A DNA stretch of 64,000 bases from Vibrio cyclitrophicus (lineage in GTDB: Bacteria > Pseudomonadota > Gammaproteobacteria > Enterobacterales > Vibrionaceae): contig NZ_AP025480.1 in assembly GCF_024347435.1 (NCBI RefSeq), forward strand, positions 1,860,001-1,924,000, read 5' to 3'. Made by a program: the position numbers and the translations under genes. The notes under the pieces were generated by a model, which was not told where the DNA came from, did no database searches, and saw only the letters and a list, made by a program, of their open reading frames with translations. Below, in pieces: positions 37,000 through 46,035 of the stretch (the stretch's first letter is position 1; every line of letters begins with the position of its first letter).

Positions 37000-38373
37000 A
37001 TGTCATTTTCAGCTATCGCTGCATTAGCGGTATTCACGGGTATCCTCTTTTTTCTCTACGGACAGCAAAGAAAAGAAAACACGTTATCGCGTTTAGTTCT
37101 ATTCGGTTTAGTCTTCGGTAGTGCTTTTGGTCTTGGCCTTCAGCTTCTATTTGGCGAAGGTAATCCGGTAATCAAAGAAACTTTAGACTGGGTAAACATT
37201 GTTGGTCGCGGTTACGTTGGCCTACTGAAAATGGTGATCATGCCATTGGTATTGGTTTCAATGATTGCGGCAGTCGTGAAACTTGAAAAAGGCGGTTCGC
37301 TAGGCAAGATATCTGGTATCACGATCTCTGTATTGTTAGCAACAACAGCGATTTCTGCGATTGTGGGTATTGCGGTCGCTCAAGCATTCGGCCTTTCGGC
37401 TGAAGGCTTAACAGAAGGTGCTCGTGAGACAGCTCGTATTGCAACACTAGAAAGCCGCATGGGAAGTGTTTCAGACCTAACTATTCCACAAATGCTGGTT
37501 AGTTTCATTCCGACTAACCCGTTTGCAGATCTAACGGGCGCTCGCTCTACGTCTATCATTGCGGTTGTTATCTTCGGCGTTCTAACAGGTATTGCTGCTC
37601 GTAAAGTAATGGCTGAGAAAGAAGAGCTAGAATCACCGATCCGTACTTTCGTTGACGCTGCGCAATCTATCGTTATGCGCTTAGTTAAGATGATTATGGC
37701 ACTCACGCCATACGGCATCGCTGCGTTAATGGCGAAAGTTGTAGCAACATCAAGCGCTTCTGACATCCTAAGCTTACTGGGCTTCATCGTTGCTTCTTAC
37801 GTCGCAATCATCCTGATGTTTGTTGTCCACGGTGTGTTGGTTTCTTTTGTTGGCGTAAACCCGAAGGAGTACTTCCAAAAAATCTGGCCAGTACTAACGT
37901 TCGCTTTCACATCACGTAGTTCTGCTGCAACGATTCCACTGAACGTTGATGCTCAAATCACTAAGCTAAATGTGCCACCAGCGATTGCTAACCTGTCTGC
38001 AACGTTCGGCGCGACGATTGGACAGAATGGTTGTGCGGGTATTTACCCTGCAATGCTAGCAGTAATGGTTGCGCCAACAGTCGGAATCGACCCAATGGAC
38101 ATCAACTTCATTCTGTCTCTGATTGCGATTATTACGGTGAGCTCATTCGGTATCGCGGGTGTGGGTGGCGGTGCAACGTTCGCGGCGCTTATCGTACTAC
38201 CAGCGATGGGCCTTCCTGTAACTATCGCGGCACTGCTTATCTCTATCGAGCCACTTATCGATATGGCACGTACAGCGCTTAACGTATCTGGTGCAATGAC
38301 AGCCGGTACAATCACCAGCCGCCTATTAGGTAAGAAGGACAAGCAACAAGATCTGGAACAAGCGAACGCTTAA
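37000..38373 (+). CDS. tcyP: L-cystine:cation symporter (TcyP/YdjN type)
   Basis: 457-residue dicarboxylate/amino-acid:cation symporter fold with eight or more membrane segments. VGRGYVGLLKMVIMPLVLVSMIAAVVKLE, FTSRSSAATIPLNVDAQ (the serine-rich hairpin), ATFGATIGQNGCAGIYPAMLAVM and a late ISIEPLIDMARTALNVSGAMTAGTITSR show the family core. It should import cystine from the periplasm with Na+ or H+. AAGGAAA precedes the ATG, and a strong terminator follows, so it is a one-gene unit. TcyP rather than GltP is suggested by the C-terminal hairpin and by N-terminal length. Confidence 0.85.
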   Translation: MSFSAIAALAVFTGILFFLYGQQRKENTLSRLVLFGLVFGSAFGLGLQLLFGEGNPVIKETLDWVNIVGRGYVGLLKMVIMPLVLVSMIAAVVKLEKGGSLGKISGITISVLLATTAISAIVGIAVAQAFGLSAEGLTEGARETARIATLESRMGSVSDLTIPQMLVSFIPTNPFADLTGARSTSIIAVVIFGVLTGIAARKVMAEKEELESPIRTFVDAAQSIVMRLVKMIMALTPYGIAALMAKVVATSSASDILSLLGFIVASYVAIILMFVVHGVLVSFVGVNPKEYFQKIWPVLTFAFTSRSSAATIPLNVDAQITKLNVPPAIANLSATFGATIGQNGCAGIYPAMLAVMVAPTVGIDPMDINFILSLIAIITVSSFGIAGVGGGATFAALIVLPAMGLPVTIAALLISIEPLIDMARTALNVSGAMTAGTITSRLLGKKDKQQDLEQANA

Positions 38374-38412
38374 TAGGTTCGATTGATTCATTAACTTGAG
38401 TCTCGTTAAACA

Positions 38413-38442
38413 AAAAACCGATGCCCACGCATCGGTTTTTTA
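38413..38442 (+). terminator. Terminator after tcyP
   Basis: AAAAACCGATGC-CCAC-GCATCGGTTTTTT, an eight to twelve bp stem with T-run. Confidence 0.9.
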
Positions 38443-38483
38443 TTATCTGTCTTTTATCAGAGTCACTTTGTAAACGGCAGAAC

Positions 38484-38876
38484 TTAAAGCAACAACTGAA
38501 TCACTTTCTCAGCCAGTGCTTCATCGTCATCTTCACTCAATCCACTGATACCAATAGCGCCAATCACCTGCCCCTTTATCTCAATGGGAACACCACCTTT
38601 AAAGCCAGTGATCTTTGGGTCGGTCCAGTAACTTAAGTCTTTACCAGTTTCTCTCGCCCAAGCGCCTAAATTACCGCTTGGCTGCCTGTCTCTTGCAGAC
38701 GTGTAAGCTTTGTTCTGTGCTAACAATCCGGCTTGTACACTCACATTATCCGTGCGAATAAACGCCAGTAACTCACCATGCGTATCACACACGCTCACCG
38801 CGATTGCTTGTTGATTATGCTCTGCAATGTTGAGAGCGCTAGACACAAGTTGCTTTACGAGCTTTTGATTCAACAT
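38484..38876 (-). CDS. GlcG/HbpS-family protein
   Basis: 130 residues from the second ATG (38876), which has AAGGA six bases upstream; the first ATG two codons earlier is too close to it. The motif AQNKAYTSARDRQPSGNLGAWAR and FKGGVPIEIKGQVIGAIGISG are the GlcG/HbpS core. Family members bind haem or corrinoids (HbpS, PduO C-terminal) or belong to glycolate loci. It lies 9 bp after the aldo/keto reductase gene, so the two are co-transcribed, and the aldo/keto stop overlaps its ribosome site. The ligand is not known. Confidence 0.82.
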   Translation of the reverse strand: MLNQKLVKQLVSSALNIAEHNQQAIAVSVCDTHGELLAFIRTDNVSVQAGLLAQNKAYTSARDRQPSGNLGAWARETGKDLSYWTDPKITGFKGGVPIEIKGQVIGAIGISGLSEDDDEALAEKVIQLLL

Positions 38877-38885
38877 ACTCATTCC

Positions 38886-39896
38886 TTAAGGCAGTGCTTG
38901 ACCACGCGAATACACGTATACGTTGTACCACTCTTCACGAGACAGATTTATCTGAGTCGCTACTGCCGAAGCTTTGATTCGCTCTAAATTAGTCGTGCCA
39001 ATAACAGGCTGAATACTTGAGGGATGACGAAGCAAAAATGCCAACACAATCGCTTCACTTTCTACGCCATATTGGTTCGCTAACTGAGCTACGTAATGCG
39101 CGGTCTTTTTCACGTTGTCATGTTCTGAATACAAACCTTGCTCAGAAAATCGACCTTGCGCCAAGCAGCCCCACGCTTGTAATTGAATCCCCTTCATTTG
39201 GCAATGCTCAAGTGTACCTGCAGCAAAATCAGATTGATGGTGACCTTGCGAGTTGATCATCACACCATCATTCAACCAATCCAATTTAGCTAAACTCATC
39301 TCAATTTGGTTTGCGACAATGGGTTGCCCAAGCGCAGATTGCAGGTACTGAATTTGGTGGCTGTTCATGTTAGAGACACCGAAGAAATCGACCTTTCCCT
39401 GAGCTTTCAGGTTCTCAAGCATTCTTGCCAACTCATCGAGTTCCATGAGCGGATCAGGGCGATGCAAAAGCAACACTTCGAGCTTTTCTGTATTCAATCG
39501 GTTGAGAATACCGTCTACCGATTGGCTTACCCAATCTGCCGAGAAATCATAACGGCCAACATTGCCCTCGCCTTCAAAACGAATACCACATTTAGATTGA
39601 ATGAACATCTGATCACGTAATTCAGGGGCTTGTTGCAGTGCTTGACCAAAAGCTTGCTCTGCTTTACTGAAGGTATAAATGTCTGCATGGTCGAACAGAT
39701 TGATTCCTGACTCTAATGCTGTGTCGATTACGCTGCGTGTTTGCGCTGCATCAGCCGCCGTTACTGGATTATTATTCCAGCCACCACCTAATCCCATGCA
39801 GCCGTAGGCAACCTGCCCGACATTCGGTAGATAGTTTGATAACGGAATGCTCTTTTTATCATTCGTTTTGTTTGTAGATTCAATGCTGTTCGTCAT
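38886..39896 (-). CDS. Aldo/keto reductase (YdhF-like)
   Basis: 336 residues of a TIM-barrel NADPH-dependent oxidoreductase. The four catalytic residues are readable in FDHADIYTFSKAE (Asp, Tyr), QSKCGIRFEG (Lys) and LLHRPDP (His). VIGTTNLERIKAS is the NADP-binding end. The pattern resembles E. coli YdhF. It is the first gene of a two-gene operon with the GlcG-like gene and is divergent from a LysR gene, which probably controls it. The substrate carbonyl is unknown. Confidence 0.87.
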   Translation of the reverse strand: MTNSIESTNKTNDKKSIPLSNYLPNVGQVAYGCMGLGGGWNNNPVTAADAAQTRSVIDTALESGINLFDHADIYTFSKAEQAFGQALQQAPELRDQMFIQSKCGIRFEGEGNVGRYDFSADWVSQSVDGILNRLNTEKLEVLLLHRPDPLMELDELARMLENLKAQGKVDFFGVSNMNSHQIQYLQSALGQPIVANQIEMSLAKLDWLNDGVMINSQGHHQSDFAAGTLEHCQMKGIQLQAWGCLAQGRFSEQGLYSEHDNVKKTAHYVAQLANQYGVESEAIVLAFLLRHPSSIQPVIGTTNLERIKASAVATQINLSREEWYNVYVYSRGQALP

Positions 39897-39942
39897 ATCT
39901 GATCTCGCTTTGAAGATTTGATGCCAATAAATATGCCTTTAT

Positions 39943-39972
39943 CATATTGTTCTTTTTAGAAAACAGAATATG
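39943..39972. promoter_or_regulatory. Candidate LysR operator between aldo/keto reductase and LysR genes
   Basis: A 30-bp imperfect dyad beginning CATATTGTTC and ending in AATATG, with the arms CATATT/AATATG, lies between the divergent genes. It is A/T-rich and fits a LysR recognition region. Confidence 0.45.
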
Positions 39973-40038
39973 CTAGTTACGAAATGATTGTTTGATATAA
40001 CGAACAATAGAGCTGACCAATTTTGAAGACATACGCAC

Positions 40039-40923
40039 ATGAACGAGCACAAGAGAATAGAACGACTGATCCTATTTGTGGAACTTGCTCAGCAACTTAA
40101 CTTTACCAAAGCAGCAGAAAAGCTCGGTATCTCTAAGAGCTACCTTTCTGAGCAGATCAAACGTTTAGAGAATGATTTACAGTGCCCTCTTTTGGTCAGA
40201 ACCACGCGCAGTGTTCGTTTAACTCAAGAAGGCGAACGCGCGTTACAACAAGGTTTAACGATTCGTTCTCAAGTGTTGCAGCTCGAGCGTAGTGTTTCAG
40301 AGCAGCATGACATCGTAAAAGGTCTATTGCGTCTCACCGCGCCAAAGATGTTTACTGAGGTATATCTATTCGATATCTGCCAACAGTTTAGGCAGCAATA
40401 TCCAGAGATCCGTTTTGAGATAAATAGCAGCTACACCAACTTTAATCTCAACCAAGATGATATCGATATCGCGTTTCGCGCCACCAATACCCCACCAGAC
40501 AACATGGTGGCGAAACATTTGATTAGCTATCAGCATGATTTAGTCGCAACGCCCGGTTATCTTGATCAATTTGGTCGTCCAACCAATGTGAGTGACTTAA
40601 GTGATCATCAATGCTTAGCAACGCTCCATCAAACCGAGTGGCCTTTAAAATCAGCAAACATTGATGTGTCCGGCTGGCTTTCAAGTAATGACAATCACTT
40701 GCTTAAGCAACAAGCCATGGTAGGAAGCGGTATTATTCGTATCGCGAGTTACTACGTTGCGAAAGAGGTTGAGCTTGGAGAGTTAGAGCGCGTGCTGCCT
40801 AATGAATGTCTGCCACAAGGCAATAGTATTTACCTGTTCTATCCGCAAGTTATTTATCCGGCAAAGAAACACCAAGTGTTCGTTAAATTTGTTCAGAATT
40901 ACTTTGAAAGCTTAAGTCGATAA
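40039..40923 (+). CDS. LysR-family regulator (YafC-like)
   Basis: 294 residues with a LysR helix-turn-helix (ERLILFVELAQQLNFTKAAEKLGISKSYLSEQIKRLE) and a binding domain starting VKGLLRLTAPKMF. The type resembles YafC-like LysR regulators. It is divergent from the aldo/keto reductase operon and probably regulates it. The inducer is unknown. Confidence 0.9.
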   Translation: MNEHKRIERLILFVELAQQLNFTKAAEKLGISKSYLSEQIKRLENDLQCPLLVRTTRSVRLTQEGERALQQGLTIRSQVLQLERSVSEQHDIVKGLLRLTAPKMFTEVYLFDICQQFRQQYPEIRFEINSSYTNFNLNQDDIDIAFRATNTPPDNMVAKHLISYQHDLVATPGYLDQFGRPTNVSDLSDHQCLATLHQTEWPLKSANIDVSGWLSSNDNHLLKQQAMVGSGIIRIASYYVAKEVELGELERVLPNECLPQGNSIYLFYPQVIYPAKKHQVFVKFVQNYFESLSR

Positions 40924-41230
40924 AATGATGCACAGCTCACTAGGGCTTGTTGGTTTCATCTGGCCAACATATTCGTCGTAGCGAGCTCTACTTCAACCTC
41001 TTCGGCTGAATGTTATACCAGTGAAAGTCGACTATATGGCCGATCTACTTTCAAGCCTACTCGTCCTAGTTCTTTTATTTTTTCTTGCTCTTACATTTAC
41101 ATTAATATCTAAACATTCACTCTACGAATCGTTTTTTATTGACTTAAAAATGAAATCATAACGACACACTAATTTGCGTAACTTAGGGTGCAAATAGGCA
41201 ATCATATTACAGTGCCTATCAGGAGGATGT
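40924..41230. other. Intergenic region, 307 bp
   Basis: No gene of note. A weak dyad TGTTGG...CCAACA near 40948-40969 could be the LysR terminator. Promoter of the next small gene expected near its right end. Confidence 0.4.
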
Positions 41231-41452
41231 ATGAAACCAAATCGATCTACGGTACTCACTGGACATGTAAAGCACTGCCCATGCTGTTCTACCGAACTGG
41301 TCATTAAAGACCACATTCATGTTTGCCCGCGCAATGAAATTGGCGACTGTTACTTCGATGGCTATGACCAACACGAGCAACGTGCTAACACCGATTTCAT
41401 CGATCATGCAAGTACCAATGATAGCCTTGTTTACGGCATGTCAGAGCATTAA
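41231..41452 (+). CDS. Small Cys/His-rich zinc-ribbon-like protein
   Basis: 73 residues behind AGGAGG. CPCC at 16-19 and a later CPRN and DC give pairs of metal ligands at residues 16, 19, 32 and about 40, a plausible zinc ribbon. The second half is acidic, with HEQRANTDFIDHAS. I do not recognise the family. A hairpin that ends the next minus-strand gene lies just downstream and could serve both. Confidence 0.5.
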   Translation: MKPNRSTVLTGHVKHCPCCSTELVIKDHIHVCPRNEIGDCYFDGYDQHEQRANTDFIDHASTNDSLVYGMSEH

Positions 41453-41486
41453 GTGTTAGTCCACATTTGCTTAAGTCATTTCGCGC

Positions 41487-41527
41487 CAAAAAAAATGCAG
41501 CGACAATCGAGTGATTGTTCGCTGCAT
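41487..41527 (-). terminator. Terminator after DUF2058 gene
   Basis: ATGCAGCGACAATC / GATTGTTCGCTGCAT with one bulged base, loop GAGT, and eight Ts on the minus strand (A-run at 41487-41495). Confidence 0.8.
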
Positions 41528-41580
41528 TCTTAGATCCTGTAAACTTAGCTAGCCATTAGAATGGAGCTAGGTAAAACGGA

Positions 41581-42102
41581 TTACCACATTAGATCATCTG
41601 GGATCACAAAGTCTTTGTACGGGTCGTCTTCGTCTACTTCATCTGTGCTGCCTGCCTGCGTATCAACGATAGATTCTTCGTCGCGCATAGCAATCTTGTT
41701 CGCTACTGCTGTTGGAATAACAACATAGCTCTCGCCTTGACGAGCAATACTTAGAATACCTTTACTTAGTTGCTTTTGAGTCAGCTCTTCTACGTAAAGG
41801 TATTTAACTAGCGTACCGTCGGTGAAGTTGTATTTGATCTCACCGTTCTTCTGTTCGATCTTGTTCATCTCAATCAGTTGCTTCACTTGAGCTTTAATTT
41901 CTTTGCTCAACTGCTGTTCTTTCAACTGTTGGTTTAGCTCTTTGTCTTTCGCTTGCTGCGCCAGTTTAGTTTCTTCTGCTGCCGCTTTTGCTTCACGAGA
42001 CTGAACGCGAGACTTTTTAGAGCCTTTTTTCGCCTTCTTTAATTTTTTCTCATTTACCAAGCCAGCTTTAAGCATTTGCTCTTGGAGTGTTAACTTTGCC
42101 AT
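41581..42102 (-). CDS. DUF2058 (YaiL-like) protein
   Basis: 173 residues. MAKLTLQEQMLKAGLVNEKKLKKAKKGSKKSRVQSREAKAAAEE is the basic, coiled N-terminus of the DUF2058 family, and IEQKNGEIKYNFTDGTLVKYLYV and AIMRDEESI mark the globular C-terminus. E. coli YaiL is annotated as a nucleoprotein/polynucleotide-associated protein. The function is unknown. One-gene transcript. Confidence 0.88.
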   Translation of the reverse strand: MAKLTLQEQMLKAGLVNEKKLKKAKKGSKKSRVQSREAKAAAEETKLAQQAKDKELNQQLKEQQLSKEIKAQVKQLIEMNKIEQKNGEIKYNFTDGTLVKYLYVEELTQKQLSKGILSIARQGESYVVIPTAVANKIAMRDEESIVDTQAGSTDEVDEDDPYKDFVIPDDLMW

Positions 42103-42502
42103 GACTTTCCCAGTTCAGGATTAAAAACGACACTATCATACCTGTTTTTGAGGAATCTGTTTACTGAACAATGGCAAAATTTTTGCTGGTAGAGCAAGGC
42201 GGTTAGCGTTATTCCTTATCGTGATTCACAGCATCCATTTCTGGTTATTTACCGACCTATGATTTCCACAAAAACACCCACTAGTGACTTACCCTCATAC
42301 CCAATCCTTCCTTTATTTTTTAGCGTGCGCGCGTATCACTTATCATTCAGGCAAAGCAATATGTTAATTTTCAATGAGTAATATAATTTATAAAACCATG
42401 GCATATATCTAATATTTGGGTAATTCCCATAGAGTTATAACTCCAATGTCACAACTCTTTACTACGTTATTCTTTGAACCAATCAGTAAGGATAACGTAA
42501 AA
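42103..42502. other. Intergenic region upstream of the sphingomyelinase gene
   Basis: About 400 bp, A/T-rich, carrying the promoters of DUF2058 (leftward) and the sphingomyelinase (rightward). I see no clear operator or RNA. An in-frame extension of the sphingomyelinase to 42416 lacks a signal-peptide start and is not supported. Confidence 0.45.
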
Positions 42503-43837
42503 ATGAAAACTCAATGGGCTTGCCTTAGTGCAATACTTGCATCTGCTTCATTCATTTCAACCTCGGCTATTGCAGATACCGATGTGTACCTGACCAATAA
42601 CACTAGCCAAGCAATGACGATTCAAACCAATCACACAGGTACCGACCAGCTTCAATTCGGTGATGAGTGGCAACAGCATGTTGAACAGATTGGCCCTTGG
42701 GAGACGAAGAAGCTGATCAGTTTCAATCGCTGGACTGGTGTGAAATCTGGGAAGACCTACGAGTTTGACACTGTAGTATCGAACGCTGTGGGAGAAAGTG
42801 TCACGCTCAACCAAACCATGAAAGGTCATTGGTACAACTCGACACTGCAACATGGTTTAAGTGCCGCAGACGTCAACCTAACGCTGCATGACGATCGTAA
42901 TATTCATCGCAGCACAACCGATGCATTCGGGGTCAATGCAGAGCTTGCACTTAAAGCCGATTCTACGGCGCGCTACGATGATATTTATTACACCATCACC
43001 CCACCCAAAGTAGATGAGCAACCAGAGCCGGATGCCAAGACACTCAAAGTCATGACCTATAACATCTGGGCGCTGCCTGCCATCGCTTCGCATATTGGTG
43101 ACCGCTACGATCTTCTCCCTCAATATGTAAAAGGCTACGACGTATTGGCGCTACAAGAGGTGTTTGCTAACGGCAGAGATGAATTCTTGCGTGAACTTGC
43201 AAAAGAGTACCCGTACCAAACCAAAATGCTCGATAAAGATGGGATTAACATCTATGACGGTGGCGTGGTCATTGTCAGCCGCTACCCTATTGTCAACGAA
43301 GCGCAATACGTGTTCCCTGATTGTACAGGCACAGATTGTTTCGCTGATAAGGGCGTGAATTACGCTGAGGTCATCAAGAATGGTCAGGCTTACCATGTAT
43401 TCGGCACCCACACGGCATCATTCGATACGGACACCGCTCGCGACTACCGACAACGTCAATTCAAGCAGATGCGTGCACTGGCGCAGTCTCTGAATATCCC
43501 TGCATCAGAAACTGTGGTGTACAGCGGTGACTTCAACGTGAACAAGCTGAAGTTCCCAGGCGACTACCAACAAATGTTCGCTAACCTGCAGGCTGATGAA
43601 CCACAATATTCAGGTTACACCGCGTCTACCTTTGACCCACGCATCAACAACTTTGCGGGCGAACCTATGTCTGGCGGGGAAAACGTCGAATACTTGGATT
43701 ACGTAGTGGTGAGTTCGGAGTACGCACAAAAAACTCACAACAATAACCGCGTTGATGTTCCTCGTTCAACAAGCAGTGAGTTATGGAAGCACTACAACCT
43801 TTCAGACCACTTCCCTGTTAGCGCTGTCATCAAGTAA
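42503..43837 (+). CDS. Secreted sphingomyelinase C (Mg-dependent haemolysin)
   Basis: 444 residues from the ATG at 42503, which gives a signal peptide (MKTQWACLSAILASASF...SAIADTD); an extension to 42416 would destroy it. The N-terminal beta-rich domain (to about 170) is followed by an EEP-type phosphodiesterase: MTYNIWALP, LALQEVF, YDGGVVIVSRYPI, THTASF, YSGDFNVNK, LDYVVVSS and SDHFPVSA carry the metal and catalytic residues. Cuts sphingomyelin to ceramide and phosphocholine; in vibrios related enzymes are haemolysins. Followed 15 bp later by a lipase-chaperone-like gene. Confidence 0.85.
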   Translation: MKTQWACLSAILASASFISTSAIADTDVYLTNNTSQAMTIQTNHTGTDQLQFGDEWQQHVEQIGPWETKKLISFNRWTGVKSGKTYEFDTVVSNAVGESVTLNQTMKGHWYNSTLQHGLSAADVNLTLHDDRNIHRSTTDAFGVNAELALKADSTARYDDIYYTITPPKVDEQPEPDAKTLKVMTYNIWALPAIASHIGDRYDLLPQYVKGYDVLALQEVFANGRDEFLRELAKEYPYQTKMLDKDGINIYDGGVVIVSRYPIVNEAQYVFPDCTGTDCFADKGVNYAEVIKNGQAYHVFGTHTASFDTDTARDYRQRQFKQMRALAQSLNIPASETVVYSGDFNVNKLKFPGDYQQMFANLQADEPQYSGYTASTFDPRINNFAGEPMSGGENVEYLDYVVVSSEYAQKTHNNNRVDVPRSTSSELWKHYNLSDHFPVSAVIK

Positions 43838-43852
43838 CTCGGTGAACCCATA

Positions 43853-44827
43853 ATGCATCGAGTTATATTAATCATAATGCTCGTCTTAACGGCGAGCATT
43901 ATTGGCTATTCGTGGTCATCAAAAACGAACGAAACGCCGCTATCTTCTGCTCAACACACAGAAGCTAAGCCGCGTGTTCCTACGACAACTGTTGACGATA
44001 ATTCCACACCAACTGCAATCGCCAGTTCGGAAAATACAGCATCGCAGAACAAACAAGCCGAAGCAGAATCATCGGGCGGAGAAACGCATGTTGAAAACTT
44101 AAGCGAACTTGAAGGTAAAGCTCTATTCGATGAACTCGATGGGTTCTGGGCGCTTTGCAAACAACGCGATGACTGCACTGAGCAACTCGCACGAATGAAA
44201 TCAGAGTTGCCGAGTATATGGTTTGAGTTACTGAGCGACTATCCGCAGCTATCAGTCGACTGGCAATTAACCCAAAGCACTATCCCACTAGAATCCATAG
44301 AAACTCTTGAAGAGCGTGTTGCCCTATTCAAACAATCTGCACAGCAAGTATGGGGAGAGTTGGCCCACCAGCTATTCGCAGACCAGTTTGCGCATCTAGA
44401 TTTTACGCTCGACGCAAACAGCCTTAAAGAAAACGAAGCGAGCCAGTTTTTGGCCAACTATCAAGATTTACTTAGTGAATGGCAAAACAATACGGGCACA
44501 TTAAACGCCGAGACAGCGCTTCAAAAATATGAACTGGCAGTCTCTTTGATACCCAGCAGCTATAGCCCTGCTGAAATAGTTTCACTCAAAGCCGACCTTC
44601 AAGAGACCTACTTAGATGAAATGCAAGCCAGCAACATTACCGCAAGAGAACACCAAGTCGCGAAACAGCAACAAACAGTGATGACTTACCACGAGCAACT
44701 GGATCAGCTCAAAGCGACCTTAGACTCTCAGCGTTCCTCAAGTTATGCCACTTGGACTCAACAAGATTGGGACAGTTACTATCAGCAGCAAGTATCCGAT
44801 TTCAGGGAGCAATTTTTTAGCAAGTAA
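43853..44827 (+). CDS. Lipase-chaperone-like (LifO-type) membrane-anchored protein
   Basis: 324 residues. An uncleaved N-terminal hydrophobic anchor (VILIIMLVLTASIIGYSW), a Ser/Thr/Gln-rich linker, then a long helical body. Stretches such as GELAHQLFADQFAHLDFTL and YSPAEIVSLKADLQETYLDEMQ...AREHQVAKQQQ resemble the helix repeats of lipase foldases. The canonical RxxxFDY motif is not seen; LFDELDGFW at about 90-98 may be its counterpart. Such foldases live in the inner membrane, facing the periplasm. The gene lies 15 bp after the sphingomyelinase gene, so folding or secretion of that enzyme is inferred. Similarity is moderate and needs a profile search. Confidence 0.5.
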   Translation: MHRVILIIMLVLTASIIGYSWSSKTNETPLSSAQHTEAKPRVPTTTVDDNSTPTAIASSENTASQNKQAEAESSGGETHVENLSELEGKALFDELDGFWALCKQRDDCTEQLARMKSELPSIWFELLSDYPQLSVDWQLTQSTIPLESIETLEERVALFKQSAQQVWGELAHQLFADQFAHLDFTLDANSLKENEASQFLANYQDLLSEWQNNTGTLNAETALQKYELAVSLIPSSYSPAEIVSLKADLQETYLDEMQASNITAREHQVAKQQQTVMTYHEQLDQLKATLDSQRSSSYATWTQQDWDSYYQQQVSDFREQFFSK

Positions 44828-44831
44828 CGCT

Positions 44832-45866
44832 TTAACTTAAACCGTCACGAAACTGCGCAGGTGTTTTATTGAGCCAACCTTTAAACGCCCTTCTGAAGTT
44901 TGCAGGGTCGCTATAACCGAGCCTTTCACCGATGTCATCAATGCTCATGGTTGTACCGAGCAATAGTTCTTTAGCGAGTTCCACTCGAACTTCGGTAAGC
45001 AATATTTGATAACTGGAATCATGGGTCACTAGCTCTCGCCTGAGCGTGCGAGAGCTACACCCAAATTCGTCAGCGAGTTGTTCAATATTCGGGAAACTGC
45101 CTGCAGTTTGATAAAAAATCGTTTTGATCTGGTTAGTCAGCAGATGCTCAGAGTCCAGCGTTTCCACTATCGACTGGCAAGACGCGAGATAGCGCTTCAG
45201 TGTCGCAGCATCATGAGTCAATAAGGTTTGTGATAAAACCGAGACATCAAAACGCAGTTCACAATAGTTTTGCTCAAAAATCACCGGGCACTGGAAGCGG
45301 TTGTCATAAAGCTTGGTGTAATTGGGACGAGCGTAAGGCAAAGCCAAAGTATGAATATCCAACTCATGACCAGTCAGTTCTTTGAACAAAGAGACGATTG
45401 AACTTAAGAAGTACTCACTACAGAAAGGAAGGAGATCACCCACTTCCAAGGTGTTCTCGATCTGAATCACAGCTTGCTCGGAATCTAGAAACAATTTAAC
45501 CGAGAAGATAGGCCCATTCAGGCGCAAATACTTGAAACCCGACTTGATGGCCTCCCCGACATTTTGACTGGTTGATAGCGCATAACCCAACACACCAAAG
45601 TGACTTAGACTTGCATGCTCTCCCAACCAAAGACCTAGACCATCGTGAGGAAAACTCTGATTAGCCGCGCTAAACAACGCAAGTTTATCAGCGTAAGTCA
45701 GCTTTCCATTCGGGTCTCGCCAATCCATGGCTTCCAAACCCACATCCATGAGTAGCTTTTCAATATCGATAACTCGTTGCTCTAAGGTATTCAACAGTAG
45801 CGCGATATCTAATGTGCCTAACTGATGTCGATGTCCGGTTGGCTTATACTCCGCGATAATCTCCAA
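44832..45866 (-). CDS. AraC-family regulator with N-terminal ligand-binding domain
   Basis: 344 residues: an N-terminal Arabinose_bd-like part (to about 230) and a C-terminal AraC double helix-turn-helix (IEQLADEFGCSSRTLRRELVTHDSSYQILLTEVRVELAKELLLGTTMSIDDIGERLGYSDPANFRRAFKGW). The layout fits the OruR/ArgR-type AraC group. It converges on the chaperone-like gene with a 4-bp gap and diverges from the DUF2804 gene, so it may regulate the latter, but no operator is clear. Confidence 0.9.
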   Translation of the reverse strand: MEIIAEYKPTGHRHQLGTLDIALLLNTLEQRVIDIEKLLMDVGLEAMDWRDPNGKLTYADKLALFSAANQSFPHDGLGLWLGEHASLSHFGVLGYALSTSQNVGEAIKSGFKYLRLNGPIFSVKLFLDSEQAVIQIENTLEVGDLLPFCSEYFLSSIVSLFKELTGHELDIHTLALPYARPNYTKLYDNRFQCPVIFEQNYCELRFDVSVLSQTLLTHDAATLKRYLASCQSIVETLDSEHLLTNQIKTIFYQTAGSFPNIEQLADEFGCSSRTLRRELVTHDSSYQILLTEVRVELAKELLLGTTMSIDDIGERLGYSDPANFRRAFKGWLNKTPAQFRDGLS

Positions 45867-46035
45867 TCGTCTCTCCTTATATCTAACCCATTCCCATAAG
45901 CATGACTACTCAGCTTCAACAACACTGCTGACAAAATCGTGATTGGTAACGTGCTCTTGTCCGAATATGACCTCCCAATTCTACGCTACTCATCGCACAA
46001 TGGCTTTAATTGTTAAAATAATGTGAATCATCGCA

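Noticed and set aside
22871..41022. A 15-bp string, GAATGTTATACCAGT, occurs at 22871-22885 and at 41008-41022.
   Set aside because: In 64 kb one or more chance matches of this length are expected, and the flanks do not match. No evidence for a repeat family.
42416..42502. N-terminal extension of the sphingomyelinase to 42416.
   Set aside because: It would bury the clear signal peptide that begins at 42503.
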